A stretch of DNA of 61,117 nucleotides from positions 1 through 61,117 of the forward strand of contig JASMBU010000010.1 of NCBI GenBank assembly GCA_030753675.1, written 5' to 3'. The notes under the pieces are model-generated. The model was not told the DNA's origin, made no database searches, and saw only the letters and a program-made list of their open reading frames with translations. Shown here piece after piece: positions 36,079 to 49,453 of the stretch; position 1 is the first letter of the stretch, and the number at the start of each line of letters is the position of its first letter. The stretch comes from Methylococcales bacterium (lineage in GTDB: Bacteria; Pseudomonadota; Gammaproteobacteria; Methylococcales; Methylomonadaceae). Made by a program: the position numbers and the translations under genes.

Positions 36079-36561
36079 CTAAGAAAAACCATCAGTCATC
36101 AACACGACGGCTTGCACAGCAATCCCTTCACTACGCCCCTCAAAACCCAGGCGCTCTGTCGTCGTTGCTTTGACATTAATACAATCCAGTGCCACCTCAA
36201 GATCATTCGCAATATTATCTCTCATGGCATTAATATGGGGTGCTATTTTAGGTGCTTGGGCGATAATGGTAATATCTGCATTCACTAAACGATAGCCCTT
36301 TTCAACAACAATACTTAACACATGCTTCAATAAGACACGACTATCCGCACCCTCAAAGGAAGGGTCTGTATCGGGAAAATGGTGCCCTATATCACCCAAG
36401 GCTACTGATCCTAACAAGGCATCAGCTAAGGCATGAAGCACAACGTCGCCGTCTGAATGTGCCGCAATACCTTTATCAAAGTCGATAGTTACGCCCCCTA
36501 AAATAACGTCACCCTCTTCTTGAAAACGGTGCACATCATAGCCCTGACCAATTCTTATCAT
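36079..36561 (-). CDS. ispF: 2-C-methyl-D-erythritol 2,4-cyclodiphosphate synthase
   Basis: IspF catalyses the fifth step of the MEP isoprenoid pathway, releasing CMP and forming the cyclic diphosphate. The 160-residue protein shows the metal-site motif [11 protein letters not shown], then [19 protein letters not shown], the [11 protein letters not shown] loop and the end motif [22 protein letters not shown] start at 36561 overlaps the ispD stop as ATGA, so the two are translationally coupled. All parts are intact. Confidence 0.97.
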   Translation of the reverse strand: MIRIGQGYDVHRFQEEGDVILGGVTIDFDKGIAAHSDGDVVLHALADALLGSVALGDIGHHFPDTDPSFEGADSRVLLKHVLSIVVEKGYRLVNADITIIAQAPKIAPHINAMRDNIANDLEVALDCINVKATTTERLGFEGRSEGIAVQAVVLMTDGFS

Positions 36562-37253
36562 TCTTGCTCCAAATAAAATTTTGCCAACATTAAATCCTCT
36601 GGACGAGTTATTTTAATATTTCCAGTATGCCCTTCTACAATTTTCGGTTGAAATCCATTTAATTCAAAGGCACTGGCTTCATCAGTCACTACTTGACCTT
36701 TCTCTCTAGCCAACTCTAATACCTTTTTTAATGCCCCGTAGCGAAACATTTGAGGTGTCAAAGCGCGCCAGACTTTATTCCTATCCACCGAATCAACAAT
36801 TTCACCCTGCATGACATTCTTTAAAGTATCATGCGATGGCAATGCCAATATACCACCCACAGCATCGCCTTTAAGCGTCTGAATCAAACGATGAATATCA
36901 GACGTCTTGAGACACGGTCGCGCCGCATCATGAACTAAAACCCAATCATCATCAGAGGCCTTATGACTCAAAGCATTTAAAGCCGACAAGACTGAATCAG
37001 CTCGTTCTTGCCCACCATCCGCACGAATAATTTTTTCATACTGCGAACAAGATAAAGTTGGCCAATAAGGATCTTCTGATGAAATTGCCACGGCAATAGC
37101 GGCAAAACAATCAGCCTGTAACAACCGAAATAATGTTTGCTCAATGACCGTTGTTGCGCCTAAAAACAAATATTGTTTCGGGCGATCAGACTGCATTCGC
37201 TTACCAACACCGGCTGCAGGAACAACACCCCAAAATTTCTCTGACTCACTCAT
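36558..37253 (-). CDS. ispD: 2-C-methyl-D-erythritol 4-phosphate cytidylyltransferase
   Basis: IspD transfers CMP to methylerythritol phosphate in the MEP isoprenoid pathway. The 231-residue protein contains the nucleotide-binding [20 protein letters not shown], the VHDAARPCL motif and [19 protein letters not shown] prefer ATG at 37253 ([11 protein letters not shown]) to a GTG two codons earlier. A 114-base gap without visible features separates it from ftsB upstream. Confidence 0.96.
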   Translation of the reverse strand: MSESEKFWGVVPAAGVGKRMQSDRPKQYLFLGATTVIEQTLFRLLQADCFAAIAVAISSEDPYWPTLSCSQYEKIIRADGGQERADSVLSALNALSHKASDDDWVLVHDAARPCLKTSDIHRLIQTLKGDAVGGILALPSHDTLKNVMQGEIVDSVDRNKVWRALTPQMFRYGALKKVLELAREKGQVVTDEASAFELNGFQPKIVEGHTGNIKITRPEDLMLAKFYLEQE

Positions 37254-37367
37254 AAACACTTACAAATAAAAAACTTACTTAAGAAAATCTCTGAACCACG
37301 GTCAACTGAACAGTCACCATGAATATTGATACCGTCTGAAAAGATCACGTACCGCCAAGAAACAAAA

Positions 37368-37667
37368 CTATTGACGGTGCGCAACCTGCGAAGATCCAGT
37401 CTGTAAATATTGGTAAAAGGTTTCCCCCTTTCCAATCATTCCCAATTCATTTCGGGCTCGCTTTTCAAGGGCTTCATCACCCTTTCTTAAATCCAAAACC
37501 TCGCGATAAATACGGTCATTTCGTTCTTTTTTAACCACGTTTTGTTGGCTCAGAATATCGATCTGCTGTTGATAAAGACTAACTTGCTGTAAACCGCCTT
37601 CACCAAATATTAGTCGATACTGTAACATCACCGTTAACACCCCAATGACCACCAACAAAATACGCAC
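37368..37667 (-). CDS. ftsB: Cell division protein FtsB
   Basis: FtsB is a small bitopic divisome protein that forms the FtsQ-FtsB-FtsL complex. The 99-residue protein has one N-terminal membrane segment (residues about 2-18). A coiled coil rich in Gln, Asn and Lys follows, then the conserved region EKRARNELGMIGKGETFYQ. The start is GTG at 37667. It lies 21 bases after eno and before ispD, the standard gammaproteobacterial order. Confidence 0.93.
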   Translation of the reverse strand: MRILLVVIGVLTVMLQYRLIFGEGGLQQVSLYQQQIDILSQQNVVKKERNDRIYREVLDLRKGDEALEKRARNELGMIGKGETFYQYLQTGSSQVAHRQ

Positions 37668-37688
37668 TGTTTTGATCTAAAAGACTAA

Positions 37689-38981
<1,293 letters not shown>

Positions 38982-39815
38982 CTATAAAGTTGTTTCTATC
39001 AAACGACTGGATTTAACCGTTTGATCGAGTATTAATAAAATTTCTAACAATTCCTTCATTCTATCGAGAGGCCATGCATTCGGCCCATCACTTTTTGCCT
39101 GATCTGGATTCGGGTGAGTTTCCATAAAAATACCCGCAATCCCAACGGCCATCGCAGCTCTAGCCAAAACCGGAACAAATTCTCGCTGTCCACCAGAACA
39201 AGTCCCTTGCCCTCCAGGCAATTGCACCGAGTGCGTCGCATCAAATACAACAGGACAATCAGTTTCTCTCATAGCTGCCAATGAGCGCATATCTGAAACT
39301 AGGTTATTATACCCAAAAGAAGCCCCTCGTTCACAAACCATAATCTGTTCATTTCCGGTTGCTTTTGCTTTATTAACCACATGAACCATATCCCAAGGAG
39401 CCAAAAACTGCCCTTTCTTGATATTCAGTGGCTTTCCTTGTTCTGCAGCCCGTTGAATAAACCCAGTTTGTCGACAAAGAAAAGCTGGCGTCTGCATAAC
39501 ATCAACCACGGAAGCCACTTCTCCCAATGGGGTATCTTCATGAATATCAGTCAATACCAGCACGCCAATTTGTTGCTTAACATTATCTAGAATCTGAAGC
39601 CCCTTCTCTATACCTAATCCTCGAAAACTCTCATGTGAAGACCGATTGGCTTTATCAAAAGATGATTTATAGATAAATGGAATATTCAATTCAGTCGTTA
39701 ATTCTTTCAACTGACCGGCTGTGTCTATAGCAAGCTGTTCACTTTCAATGACACACGGACCGGCAATCAGAAAAAAAGGCTGATCTAAACCCGCTTCAAA
39801 ACCACATAACTTCAT
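38982..39815 (-). CDS. kdsA: 3-deoxy-8-phosphooctulonate synthase (KDO-8-P synthase)
   Basis: KdsA condenses phosphoenolpyruvate with arabinose 5-phosphate to make KDO-8-phosphate for the lipopolysaccharide core. The 277-residue protein has the family motifs [38 protein letters not shown] and [13 protein letters not shown] chose ATG at 39815, with AAAGGAG eight bases upstream inside the end of pyrG; a GTG three codons earlier would leave that site unused. The pyrG stop lies two bases before the start. Confidence 0.96.
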   Translation of the reverse strand: MKLCGFEAGLDQPFFLIAGPCVIESEQLAIDTAGQLKELTTELNIPFIYKSSFDKANRSSHESFRGLGIEKGLQILDNVKQQIGVLVLTDIHEDTPLGEVASVVDVMQTPAFLCRQTGFIQRAAEQGKPLNIKKGQFLAPWDMVHVVNKAKATGNEQIMVCERGASFGYNNLVSDMRSLAAMRETDCPVVFDATHSVQLPGGQGTCSGGQREFVPVLARAAMAVGIAGIFMETHPNPDQAKSDGPNAWPLDRMKELLEILLILDQTVKSSRLIETTL

Positions 39816-39817
39816 TC

Positions 39818-41479
<1,662 letters not shown>

Positions 41480-41559
41480 TCAAATCGAATTAGTGATTTA
41501 TTATCTCACGATAATCAACGTTTCTTTTAATAGTTATTATCATCTTCGCCATTCTATTT

Positions 41560-42897
41560 TCAGTCACTACAGGCTAGAGCCCATTCAAATTGCAACTTCT
41601 GACCCGATTGCGTTTCATAAAATCTATCTGCAACCCATTGACCGCCAACTGCAGCTAACTCACCGTCAAAATAAATAAACGGCATTCTTGAACGTAACCA
41701 TGGTGGCACCTTTGCTTCCTGAAACAACTTCTTGACTAAATGCGTTCCCGATCGACCTGGCAAACAAATCTTTTCTCCACCTTGTCGATAACGGACGATG
41801 ACTTCATATTGATACCAATAATCCTGTTCATTGCCCGGCTCTGAGTGATCCAAACGCCGTAAGACCCCATTGTCTTTTAACATTAATGTTTTTTTACCTT
41901 GAGGCCATCGCTGCTCAGAACCAGAATCTATCGGCAAGAAGACTTTCAATAAATATAATTGATCTTGAAAACGACGCACACAATGATCGCCCACCATTAA
42001 CTCAGGGCAACGATCCGTGGATGCCTCAAGCACTTGTGTTAATAACAACCTAACTACCCGTTCAGAAGGCATTTCTAATCCCTTCCATTTAAACCACTGC
42101 CGAATAATCATCGGTTGCATTAAAGGATTCAAAGCTTGTAATGACTCAACTGATAATGTCTGCTCTTGTTGACAAAACATTTGCTCAAATAGCGGCTCAA
42201 TCATTTGGGAAATCAATGCATCCCCATTATAACAGTGACGACCTGCACGACTTACTGTCGCATCTACCGCGGGCCAACGCGCCTTAATTAACGGCGTAAT
42301 CACCGTCCGCAAATAATTCCTATCAAAATCAATACACGCATTACTCGGATCTTGTATATGATTCAACTGATTGCTTTTCGCATAAGCCTCAATAGCTTGC
42401 TTGGTCACGCCTAACAACGGTCTAATTAACTGCCCATCCCCCAACGTGGAATATTCAGAAATACCAGACAACCCAAGCAACCCAGCACCCCTAAACATTT
42501 TCAGCAAAATGGTTTCATATTGATCTTCTTGATGATGCGCCGTCAGAACCATATCACCCGGCCCTAACAATGCGGCTATTGCCTGGTAACGCGCTTCACG
42601 CGCTATCGCCTCAAGACTTTCACCCTGAGGAGGCAACAAATTCAATGAAACACTGGTAAAATTAACACCTAACTGTTCAGCAACCTGCTGGCAACGCATA
42701 CCCCAGTCTGCGGCGCATTCTTGTAATCCATGGTCAATGTAAACAGCGGTAACCGATGATGATACGGTGGGAATTTGCGCACATAGATGCAATAAAACAT
42801 GAGAGTCACGACCCCCACTAAAAGCGACAAAAATATTTTGCCCTAGCGAATATCGTTGTAGCGTACGGAGAAGTGTGTCAGGCGTCAGCACCATCAT
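41560..42897 (-). CDS. tilS: tRNA(Ile)-lysidine synthase
   Basis: TilS attaches lysine to C34 of the AUA-reading tRNA-Ile, which is essential for correct AUA decoding. The 445-residue protein begins with the PP-loop ATPase motif VAFSGGRDSHVLLHL near residue 25. The TAHHQEDQYETILLKMFRGAG region, the TilS middle domain and the C-terminal domain (PGRSGTHLVKKLFQEAKVPPWLR) follow. Two adjacent ATG codons (42897 and 42894) are both possible starts. It lies between accA and pyrG on the same strand. Confidence 0.95.
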   Translation of the reverse strand: MMVLTPDTLLRTLQRYSLGQNIFVAFSGGRDSHVLLHLCAQIPTVSSSVTAVYIDHGLQECAADWGMRCQQVAEQLGVNFTSVSLNLLPPQGESLEAIAREARYQAIAALLGPGDMVLTAHHQEDQYETILLKMFRGAGLLGLSGISEYSTLGDGQLIRPLLGVTKQAIEAYAKSNQLNHIQDPSNACIDFDRNYLRTVITPLIKARWPAVDATVSRAGRHCYNGDALISQMIEPLFEQMFCQQEQTLSVESLQALNPLMQPMIIRQWFKWKGLEMPSERVVRLLLTQVLEASTDRCPELMVGDHCVRRFQDQLYLLKVFLPIDSGSEQRWPQGKKTLMLKDNGVLRRLDHSEPGNEQDYWYQYEVIVRYRQGGEKICLPGRSGTHLVKKLFQEAKVPPWLRSRMPFIYFDGELAAVGGQWVADRFYETQSGQKLQFEWALACSD

Positions 42898-42969
42898 TTA
42901 CCTGTCAGGTCAAAAAATATCGGCTTATCCAATTTTTCATAAGGTCTAACACTGACCCTAAAACAGAAC

Positions 42970-43932
42970 CTAGTTTTCTTCCGTAAAAGCACCAAAGTCC
43001 ATAATCCTTTGATAGCGATTCTCTAACAATGTGTCCAGAGGCTCCTTCTTTAAGGACTCCAAGTGTCCTAACAGAGCTTCTTTTAAATTATCTGCAACTT
43101 GCTGAAAATCACGATGCCCTCCACCTAAAGGTTCTCGAACTACCTCATCCAAAAGCCCCGCTTCTCTGACACGATCAGAAACAATCCCCATTGCTTCCGC
43201 AGCCAGTTCGGCCTTCTCAGAACTCTTCCATAAAATAGTCGCACACCCCTCAGGAGAAATAACCGAATAAGTACTATATTCAAGCATAAGAAGCCGGTCT
43301 CCCACACCAATGGCTAAGGCCCCCCCGGATCCACCCTCACCAATAATTGTACAAATGACTGGGGTTTTAATTTTCACCATCTCAAATAAATTTCGTGCAA
43401 TGGCTTCACTTTGACCGCGTTCTTCAGCATCAATGCCAGGATAAGCTCCCGGCGTATCAATTAAACAGATAATCGGCAAATGAAAGCGTTCTGCCAAGTT
43501 CATCATCCGCAACGCCTTACGATACCCTTCCGGCTTAGGCATTCCAAAGTTACGATAAATCTTTTCTTTAGTATCCCGTCCTTTCTGATGACCAATAACC
43601 ATCACAGACTGATCGTCTAACTTCGCTAATCCACAAACAATTGCAGGATCGTCGGCAAAAGCACGATCACCATGTAACTCATAAAAATCAGAAAACATAT
43701 GTTCAATATAATCAAGCGTATAAGGGCGCCCTGGGTGTCGCGACACCTGAGATATTTGCCAATCTGATAATTTTGAATAAATGGCATGCGTAAGATCCTG
43801 ATTCTTAATTTCTAATTGCTTTAATGTGTCTTCAATATCAATGTCATCATCGAACTTAACATTACGCAATTCTTCAATTTTAGCGTTCAGTTCAGCAATC
43901 GGTTGTTCAAACTCAAGAAACTTTAGGTCCAT
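42970..43932 (-). CDS. accA: Acetyl-CoA carboxylase carboxyltransferase subunit alpha
   Basis: AccA with AccD forms the carboxyltransferase half of acetyl-CoA carboxylase, the committed step of fatty acid synthesis. The 320-residue protein starts [20 protein letters not shown] as usual. It contains [25 protein letters not shown]-type residues, [18 protein letters not shown] and the [13 protein letters not shown] oxyanion-hole motif. ATG start at 43932. The 139-base gap to rarA upstream shows nothing I can name; accA heads the accA-tilS-pyrG-kdsA-eno-ftsB run. Confidence 0.97.
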   Translation of the reverse strand: MDLKFLEFEQPIAELNAKIEELRNVKFDDDIDIEDTLKQLEIKNQDLTHAIYSKLSDWQISQVSRHPGRPYTLDYIEHMFSDFYELHGDRAFADDPAIVCGLAKLDDQSVMVIGHQKGRDTKEKIYRNFGMPKPEGYRKALRMMNLAERFHLPIICLIDTPGAYPGIDAEERGQSEAIARNLFEMVKIKTPVICTIIGEGGSGGALAIGVGDRLLMLEYSTYSVISPEGCATILWKSSEKAELAAEAMGIVSDRVREAGLLDEVVREPLGGGHRDFQQVADNLKEALLGHLESLKKEPLDTLLENRYQRIMDFGAFTEEN

Positions 43933-44071
43933 AGGTATCTACATGAAGGGAAGTTAACTAAAAAATCAGCTATTTTATAAATCTGCGAGTTATTCTACCA
44001 CCTAAATACGAATAATGCGATCTTCTCACCTCGCCATCTCGACGTCTTGATATACCACGTGCCTGACACAA

Positions 44072-45385
44072 TCAGCCTTGTTTTTTATTCTTTAAGGCTT
44101 GACGATCAAGAACCTTTAACCGTGCCAATTTTTCTTTAATTTTAATTTCAAGGCCCCGAGGAACAGGCGCATAAAAATTACTCCCCAGCAACTCCTCCGG
44201 AAAATAGTTTTCACCCGAAGCGTACGCATCGGGCTCATTATGCGCATAACGATAAGTTTCACCATAACCTAAGGACTCCATTAATTGGCTCGATGCATTC
44301 CTTAGATGTAGTGGGACCGGTAATGAACCACTATTTTTTGCCGCCTGCATAGCGGCCTTATAAGCAACATAAACGGCATTGCTTTTTGCAGCACACGCCA
44401 TATAAACAACTGCCTGAGCCAATACTAATTCCCCTTCAGGACTCCCTAAACGCTGCTGAGCATCCCAGGCATTCATGGCCAACTGCAATGCTCTAGGGTC
44501 TGCATTTCCAATATCCTCTGAAGCAATCCTGACAATTCGTCTAGCCAAATAAGCTGGATCACATCCACCGTCAAGCATTCTGCACAACCAATAAAGCGCC
44601 GCATCAGGTGCACTCCCTCGCACCGACTTATGTAAAGCAGAAATTTGGTTGTAAAACTCTTCCCCTTGATTATCAAACCGTCGCACTTCTCCCGACAATA
44701 CCTCCTGAGCAATCGCTGAATCAACCACTCTCAGCCCATGTGATTCAGCAACTTCTGTCGCTATAGCTAAAAGATTCAATGCTCGTCGCGCATCACCATC
44801 TGCGGCTTGTGCAAATTGCTTGACGATATTCGGATCCACCGTAAATTGCCCTGCCATACCAGATTCTTTATTCGCTAAGGCTTGAGTCAGTACAGCGATT
44901 AATTCTTCTTCCGTCAAAGCATTAAGAACATAAACACGCGCTCTTGATAACAACGCGTTATTGAGTGCAAACGATGGGTTCTCCGTCGTTGCCCCTACAA
45001 AAAATATTGTACCGTCTTCAACATGGGGTAAAAAAGCATCCTGTTGAGATTTATTAAAACGATGCACCTCATCAACAAACAAAATAGTTCGTCTATTTTC
45101 ACTCTGCAATAACCGTTGTGCTTCAGCTACCGCTAACCGAATATCTTTAACACCGGCCAGAACCGCAGAAAGTGCGATAAAGGATACATCAGAATGCCTT
45201 GCAATCATTCGCGCCAAGGTCGTCTTCCCCGTCCCAGGCCCACCCCAAAAAATCATTGAATGCAGCCGGCCCGAAACAATAGATTCGTACAAAGGTTTAC
45301 CCGGCATCAATAGATGCTTCTGACCCATGAAAGCACCAATCTCTTTGGGCCGCATACGTTCTGCTAGTGGCTGCATTTTATCCAT
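44072..45385 (-). CDS. rarA: Replication-associated recombination protein A (RarA/MgsA) AAA+ ATPase
   Basis: RarA is a clamp-loader-like AAA+ ATPase acting at stalled replication forks. The 437-residue protein has Walker A (IFWGGPGTGKTTLARMIARH), Walker B with sensor region (ILFVDEVHRFNKSQQDAFLPHVE), GATTENPSFALNNALLSR, and the C-terminal tetramerisation region with LHLRNASSQLMESLGYG. ATG start at 45385, five bases after the lolA stop. lolA-rarA pairing is a classical arrangement. Confidence 0.96.
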   Translation of the reverse strand: MDKMQPLAERMRPKEIGAFMGQKHLLMPGKPLYESIVSGRLHSMIFWGGPGTGKTTLARMIARHSDVSFIALSAVLAGVKDIRLAVAEAQRLLQSENRRTILFVDEVHRFNKSQQDAFLPHVEDGTIFFVGATTENPSFALNNALLSRARVYVLNALTEEELIAVLTQALANKESGMAGQFTVDPNIVKQFAQAADGDARRALNLLAIATEVAESHGLRVVDSAIAQEVLSGEVRRFDNQGEEFYNQISALHKSVRGSAPDAALYWLCRMLDGGCDPAYLARRIVRIASEDIGNADPRALQLAMNAWDAQQRLGSPEGELVLAQAVVYMACAAKSNAVYVAYKAAMQAAKNSGSLPVPLHLRNASSQLMESLGYGETYRYAHNEPDAYASGENYFPEELLGSNFYAPVPRGLEIKIKEKLARLKVLDRQALKNKKQG

Positions 45386-45390
45386 TTCAT

Positions 45391-46011
45391 CTATTCCTCA
45401 AAGACATCCACACCTTCCGGTATTGTCAAAACAAACAAGGCTGAATCAACCGCAACATTAACTTTCATATCCGAAAACTGCAACTGTGTTTTTCGACCAA
45501 AATTATCTTCAAACTCCATTGACCATAACTGTCCATGGACAAGCCCTACCCGAATATATTCAAAACCTCTAGACTCTCCCTTAGGGGTTACACGCAACCA
45601 AACAACAGCGTCAGTCACCGAATCCATTTCAACTAAAAAGTCACGTTCTAAATCTAGCGTACCGGTCAAAAACAATAACGGGGAAAAACCCATTAACTTA
45701 TCAGCACTTTTAATGGTCACTTGCTCTAAGTCAACATCATAAAACCAAACCTTATTACTGGCAGCGACAATCTTCTGTACAAAAGGAGATTTATAGTGCC
45801 AAAAAAAGCCATCGGGCTTCACTAAAACAAACTCTCCTTCACTTTGATCTATGGCTCGTTCTTGCTCATCCCAGTTCGTTTGCACAAAAGATGCTGAAAG
45901 AGATTCCGTTGACTTAAAAAAATGACTCAGCGCATCACTGGCCTTATCATTACTGGCAAAAATGACCCATGGGAACAAGCCTAAAAACAAACCTAATACT
46001 AATTTATGCAT
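45391..46011 (-). CDS. lolA: Outer-membrane lipoprotein carrier protein LolA
   Basis: LolA carries lipoproteins across the periplasm from LolCDE to LolB. The 206-residue precursor has a signal peptide (LVLGLFLGLFPWVIFAS). The mature part shows the family pattern: SLSASFVQ near the N-terminus, then GEFVLVKPDGFFWHYKSPF, then NKVWFYDVDLEQVTIKS. ATG start at 46011. It lies between mrcB (30 bases upstream) and rarA (5 bases downstream). Confidence 0.93.
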   Translation of the reverse strand: MHKLVLGLFLGLFPWVIFASNDKASDALSHFFKSTESLSASFVQTNWDEQERAIDQSEGEFVLVKPDGFFWHYKSPFVQKIVAASNKVWFYDVDLEQVTIKSADKLMGFSPLLFLTGTLDLERDFLVEMDSVTDAVVWLRVTPKGESRGFEYIRVGLVHGQLWSMEFEDNFGRKTQLQFSDMKVNVAVDSALFVLTIPEGVDVFEE

Positions 46012-46040
46012 TAATAATCCTTACGTTACTCACTATCATG

Positions 46041-48377
46041 TTAATTATCCCCCAGCATTTTATTCAACCATTCATGTGCCTGATTAACAGGTGTTGCAAC
46101 ACAAGGGGAAGAGTCCTTGGGTGCTGACCCTTTCTTATAGGGCCAAAGTTGTGCATCTGCGCATGCTGAATTAGCGCGTAACCGAGTCACTGGATCTATC
46201 CAGACGTTCTCAATCGACTCCGGCGAACTTAACCGCAAAGGTTCACGCATAATCTTTATCATTAGGTCTGTCCATAGACTCAACGAACCACTTGCACCCG
46301 TTAACCCCATCGGCTTGTTATCATCTCTTCCCAGCCAAACGGTGACCAAATAATCACCACTAAAACCTGAAAACCAACTATCCCGTAAATCATTTGTTGT
46401 CCCTGTCTTGCCCGCAAGATGAAAGGCTTTAGGAATCTTTTGATAAACAGAACGTCCCGTCCCGTCAGTCAGGGCTTCTTGTAATAATGTATTAGTTAGA
46501 TAAGCTGCGCCAGAATCAAGAGTTTGACGCACTGAATAAGGATAGCGCTGCAATGACTTACCTTCCGTCGACATCACTGACCGAATAGCTCGCAATGGCA
46601 TAGCAAATCCATCCCCTGCCAAGGTCAAATACATTTGACTCACTTCCAGCGGTGTAAACCCAGTCGCACCTAACAATAAAGAAGGGTAAAGTTTAACGGG
46701 CCTTTTAACCCCTAAATCTCTCAATGTCTTAGCCACACGCCCCACGCCTAGTGACATCCCTAATCGTACTGTGGCTAAGTTATAAGATCGTGCTAATGCG
46801 GTATGCAGTGGAATATAACCGTGACTACGTCCATCATAATTTTTCGGCGCCCAACTCGTCCCATTTTTACTGGTCAATTGTACCGGGTGATCACTCAATA
46901 AAGTGGTCACGGTATAACGCTCTGCTTGTTCGAGTGCGGTTAGATATATTGCGGGTTTGATTAATGACCCAATCGGCCGAACGGCATTAAGGGCTCGATT
47001 AAATCCCACAGCCTGCGCCTTGCGTCCACCACTTAAAGCAACAATTTCGCCGCTTCCTGGCTGCGTTACAATCACGGCGGTTTCTAACTGATTAGTCCCT
47101 TTGCGTAGCTCCAGTTGTTTCAGTTTTTTCTCAATGACTTGCTGCATCGTTTTTTGCACTCGAACGTCAATCGTGGTAAAAATTCTCAACCCATTTGACG
47201 TCAAATCATCATCCCGGTACTCCTGCGTTAACTGCCGCCTTACTAACTCCAAAAAGGCTGGGTATCGATTAATTGCTTGGCGCCTAAAAGGAACCACACC
47301 CAAAGCTTGTTTTTTAGAATAAGTCGCTTGTGCTACCGTGAGATACCCTTGTTTAACCATCTCATCCAGAACCAAATTTCGCCGTTTCTTTATTCTCTCT
47401 GGATGTCGCTTGGGATTATAATAAATCGGCCCTCGAACCAAGCCTACCAACAGAGCTAATTGATGACGTTCTAATTTCTCCAGCGGTTGTGAGAAATAAA
47501 ACTCACTCGCCAAACCAAAACCATGTACAGCACTAGCACCATTCTGACCGAGATAAACCTCGTTTAAATAACCCTCCAAAATATCATTCTTTTCAAATCG
47601 TAGCTCTAAAATAATAGCCATCAATGCTTCATTAAATTTCCGCCACAAACTCCTTTGAGAAGTTAAGAAAAAATTCTTAACTAATTGCTGCGTGAGTGTA
47701 CTTCCACCTTGAACAATACCACCCGCCTTCACATTAACCCAAAGTGCCCGCGCTATTGCTTTTAGAGAAATACCGTAGTGCTGATAAAAGCCATGATCCT
47801 CAGTCGCAATTAACCCATCCACTAAAGCCTTAGGTACCTGACTTAAATCGACAAGCGTCCTATCTTCTTTTCGTAAGGGATAAAAACTACCAATAAGCGC
47901 TGGAGCTAATCGAACAATAGCTAATTTACGCCCACTGACTCTATTGACTATCGACAACAACGTATCATCTTTGAAGACTAATTGTAATTCTTGACTGGCT
48001 TCATGTTTATCCCAAAATCGAAAACTTCTGGTTCGTAACGTTAAAGATTTTCCGTTACGATAAAAGGACCCTTCTTTAGCAAGGGAAGCCACTTCTGTGT
48101 ACTGTAACTGCTTAAGCAACTGACTCAGTTCTGTTACAGATAACGGGCTACCGACAAATAATTCTGTTGGACTGGCATAGACCTTTGCCGGCAATGACCA
48201 CCGCTTTCCTTGAAATTGTTTACAAACGGTATAATCTAAATAGCCTATATAAGATAACGCAATAAACCCAAACCCAATCATGAAAAAAAACACGGCCTTT
48301 TTCAATGGCGACACCATCGAAAAAGAGCGCTTCACTGATTTTTTTCGCGTTCTCTTGGTCCTTGTTTTTTTTGCCAT
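46041..48377 (-). CDS. mrcB: Bifunctional penicillin-binding protein 1B
   Basis: PBP1B polymerises and cross-links peptidoglycan. The 778-residue protein has a basic cytoplasmic N-terminus, one membrane helix (about 30-48) and a UB2H-type regulator-binding domain (about 60-150). The GT51 glycosyltransferase carries ATEDHGFYQHYGIS and GGSTLTQQLVKNFF. The transpeptidase carries the SxxK motif GSLIKPAIY, SxN in ARSYNLATV, and the KTG box in AGKTGTTNDLRDSWF. The presence of UB2H favours PBP1B over PBP1A. I chose ATG at 48377; a GTG one codon earlier also exists. lolA follows after 29 bases. Confidence 0.93.
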   Translation of the reverse strand: MAKKTRTKRTRKKSVKRSFSMVSPLKKAVFFFMIGFGFIALSYIGYLDYTVCKQFQGKRWSLPAKVYASPTELFVGSPLSVTELSQLLKQLQYTEVASLAKEGSFYRNGKSLTLRTRSFRFWDKHEASQELQLVFKDDTLLSIVNRVSGRKLAIVRLAPALIGSFYPLRKEDRTLVDLSQVPKALVDGLIATEDHGFYQHYGISLKAIARALWVNVKAGGIVQGGSTLTQQLVKNFFLTSQRSLWRKFNEALMAIILELRFEKNDILEGYLNEVYLGQNGASAVHGFGLASEFYFSQPLEKLERHQLALLVGLVRGPIYYNPKRHPERIKKRRNLVLDEMVKQGYLTVAQATYSKKQALGVVPFRRQAINRYPAFLELVRRQLTQEYRDDDLTSNGLRIFTTIDVRVQKTMQQVIEKKLKQLELRKGTNQLETAVIVTQPGSGEIVALSGGRKAQAVGFNRALNAVRPIGSLIKPAIYLTALEQAERYTVTTLLSDHPVQLTSKNGTSWAPKNYDGRSHGYIPLHTALARSYNLATVRLGMSLGVGRVAKTLRDLGVKRPVKLYPSLLLGATGFTPLEVSQMYLTLAGDGFAMPLRAIRSVMSTEGKSLQRYPYSVRQTLDSGAAYLTNTLLQEALTDGTGRSVYQKIPKAFHLAGKTGTTNDLRDSWFSGFSGDYLVTVWLGRDDNKPMGLTGASGSLSLWTDLMIKIMREPLRLSSPESIENVWIDPVTRLRANSACADAQLWPYKKGSAPKDSSPCVATPVNQAHEWLNKMLGDN

Positions 48378-48449
48378 CACACTCGTTTATAAGTTGACCT
48401 CAAAATGGGTGCGCTAATGGTCAAACGCACCACTTATTACTATCAGAAA

Positions 48450-49442
48450 TTACAGTGTTAACACCAATTTACCTTGCGTATGCCCTGCCTCCATATGGGT
48501 ATGAGCAGCTGCCCCCTGTGCTAAAGAAAAAACCTTACTCACTTCAACAACCAATTCAGCTGCTTCAATATGCTGGGCACATCGCTGTAAAATAGCTCTA
48601 TGCTCATCTCGTGCTTCGGGCAAATTTCTTAACATCGGCGTTAACATCAATTCAAAAGCAATACTAAGATTCCGCATTCTAGCTTCCTGAAAATCAAAAG
48701 TTCCAGGATCTAAAATAGAAACTAACGTACCAAAATGTGCTGTCATCATGATTGAAGATAAGAAGACATCTCGTCCTACCGTATCAAAGACTAAATCAGC
48801 CCCTCGCCCAGACGTCAACATTAATAACCGTTCAAGGGTATTTTCAGTGGGATAAATAATAACCTCATCGGCGCCCAAACTTCTAACAAAGTGCTCTTTC
48901 TCAGGGCTTGAAACTGTTGTAATAACACGCGCACCACCTATTTTTGCAAGTTGAATGGCCGCATGACCAACACCGCCGGCACCCCCATGAATTAAAACCG
49001 TTTGACCCGCTTGCAATCGCCCTCGGCGATATAGCGCTCCCCAAGCAGTAATTAACACTAAAGGCGCTGCGGCCGCTTCAATATAACTCAAATTAGCCGG
49101 CATAGGCGCCAGCCATCTTTCATCGATTACATTAAAAGGTGCATAATTACCTTGCTCTAATCCAAGCCCACCGTGACAAAACCATACTTTATCCCCTACT
49201 TGATAACGACTTGCACCGGTGCCGACTTCAACCACTTCACCCGCACCATCACACCCCAGAATGACTGGAAAGCGATCACCTTGTAACAAGCCTCCTCGCC
49301 TGATTTTAGTATCTATGGGATTAATGCCTGCCGCTAACAATCTAACTTTAACCTCCGCCGGCCGCTCAATAGTCGGTTCATCCACCTGTTGCAATTGTAA
49401 AACCGATGGATCACCGACTGCCGACATCATTAATGCTTCCAT
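48450..49442 (-). CDS. Zinc-independent alcohol dehydrogenase / NADPH:quinone reductase-like protein (MDR family)
   Basis: A 330-residue medium-chain dehydrogenase/reductase. It has the GroES-like domain (GINPIDTKIRRGG, LGCDGAGEVVEVG) and a Rossmann fold with the NADPH motif VLIHGGAGGVGHAAIQLAK near residue 145. The zinc-ligand cysteines of true alcohol dehydrogenases are not seen, which points to the quinone oxidoreductase branch. The start ATG 49442 (MEALMMSAVGDPSVLQ) has GAGGG eight bases upstream; a GTG at 49466 would overlap the decarboxylase gene. Substrate unknown. Spacing suggests co-transcription with the decarboxylase gene upstream. Confidence 0.85.
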   Translation of the reverse strand: MEALMMSAVGDPSVLQLQQVDEPTIERPAEVKVRLLAAGINPIDTKIRRGGLLQGDRFPVILGCDGAGEVVEVGTGASRYQVGDKVWFCHGGLGLEQGNYAPFNVIDERWLAPMPANLSYIEAAAAPLVLITAWGALYRRGRLQAGQTVLIHGGAGGVGHAAIQLAKIGGARVITTVSSPEKEHFVRSLGADEVIIYPTENTLERLLMLTSGRGADLVFDTVGRDVFLSSIMMTAHFGTLVSILDPGTFDFQEARMRNLSIAFELMLTPMLRNLPEARDEHRAILQRCAQHIEAAELVVEVSKVFSLAQGAAAHTHMEAGHTQGKLVLTL

Positions 49443-49453
49443 ACTTATTCCCT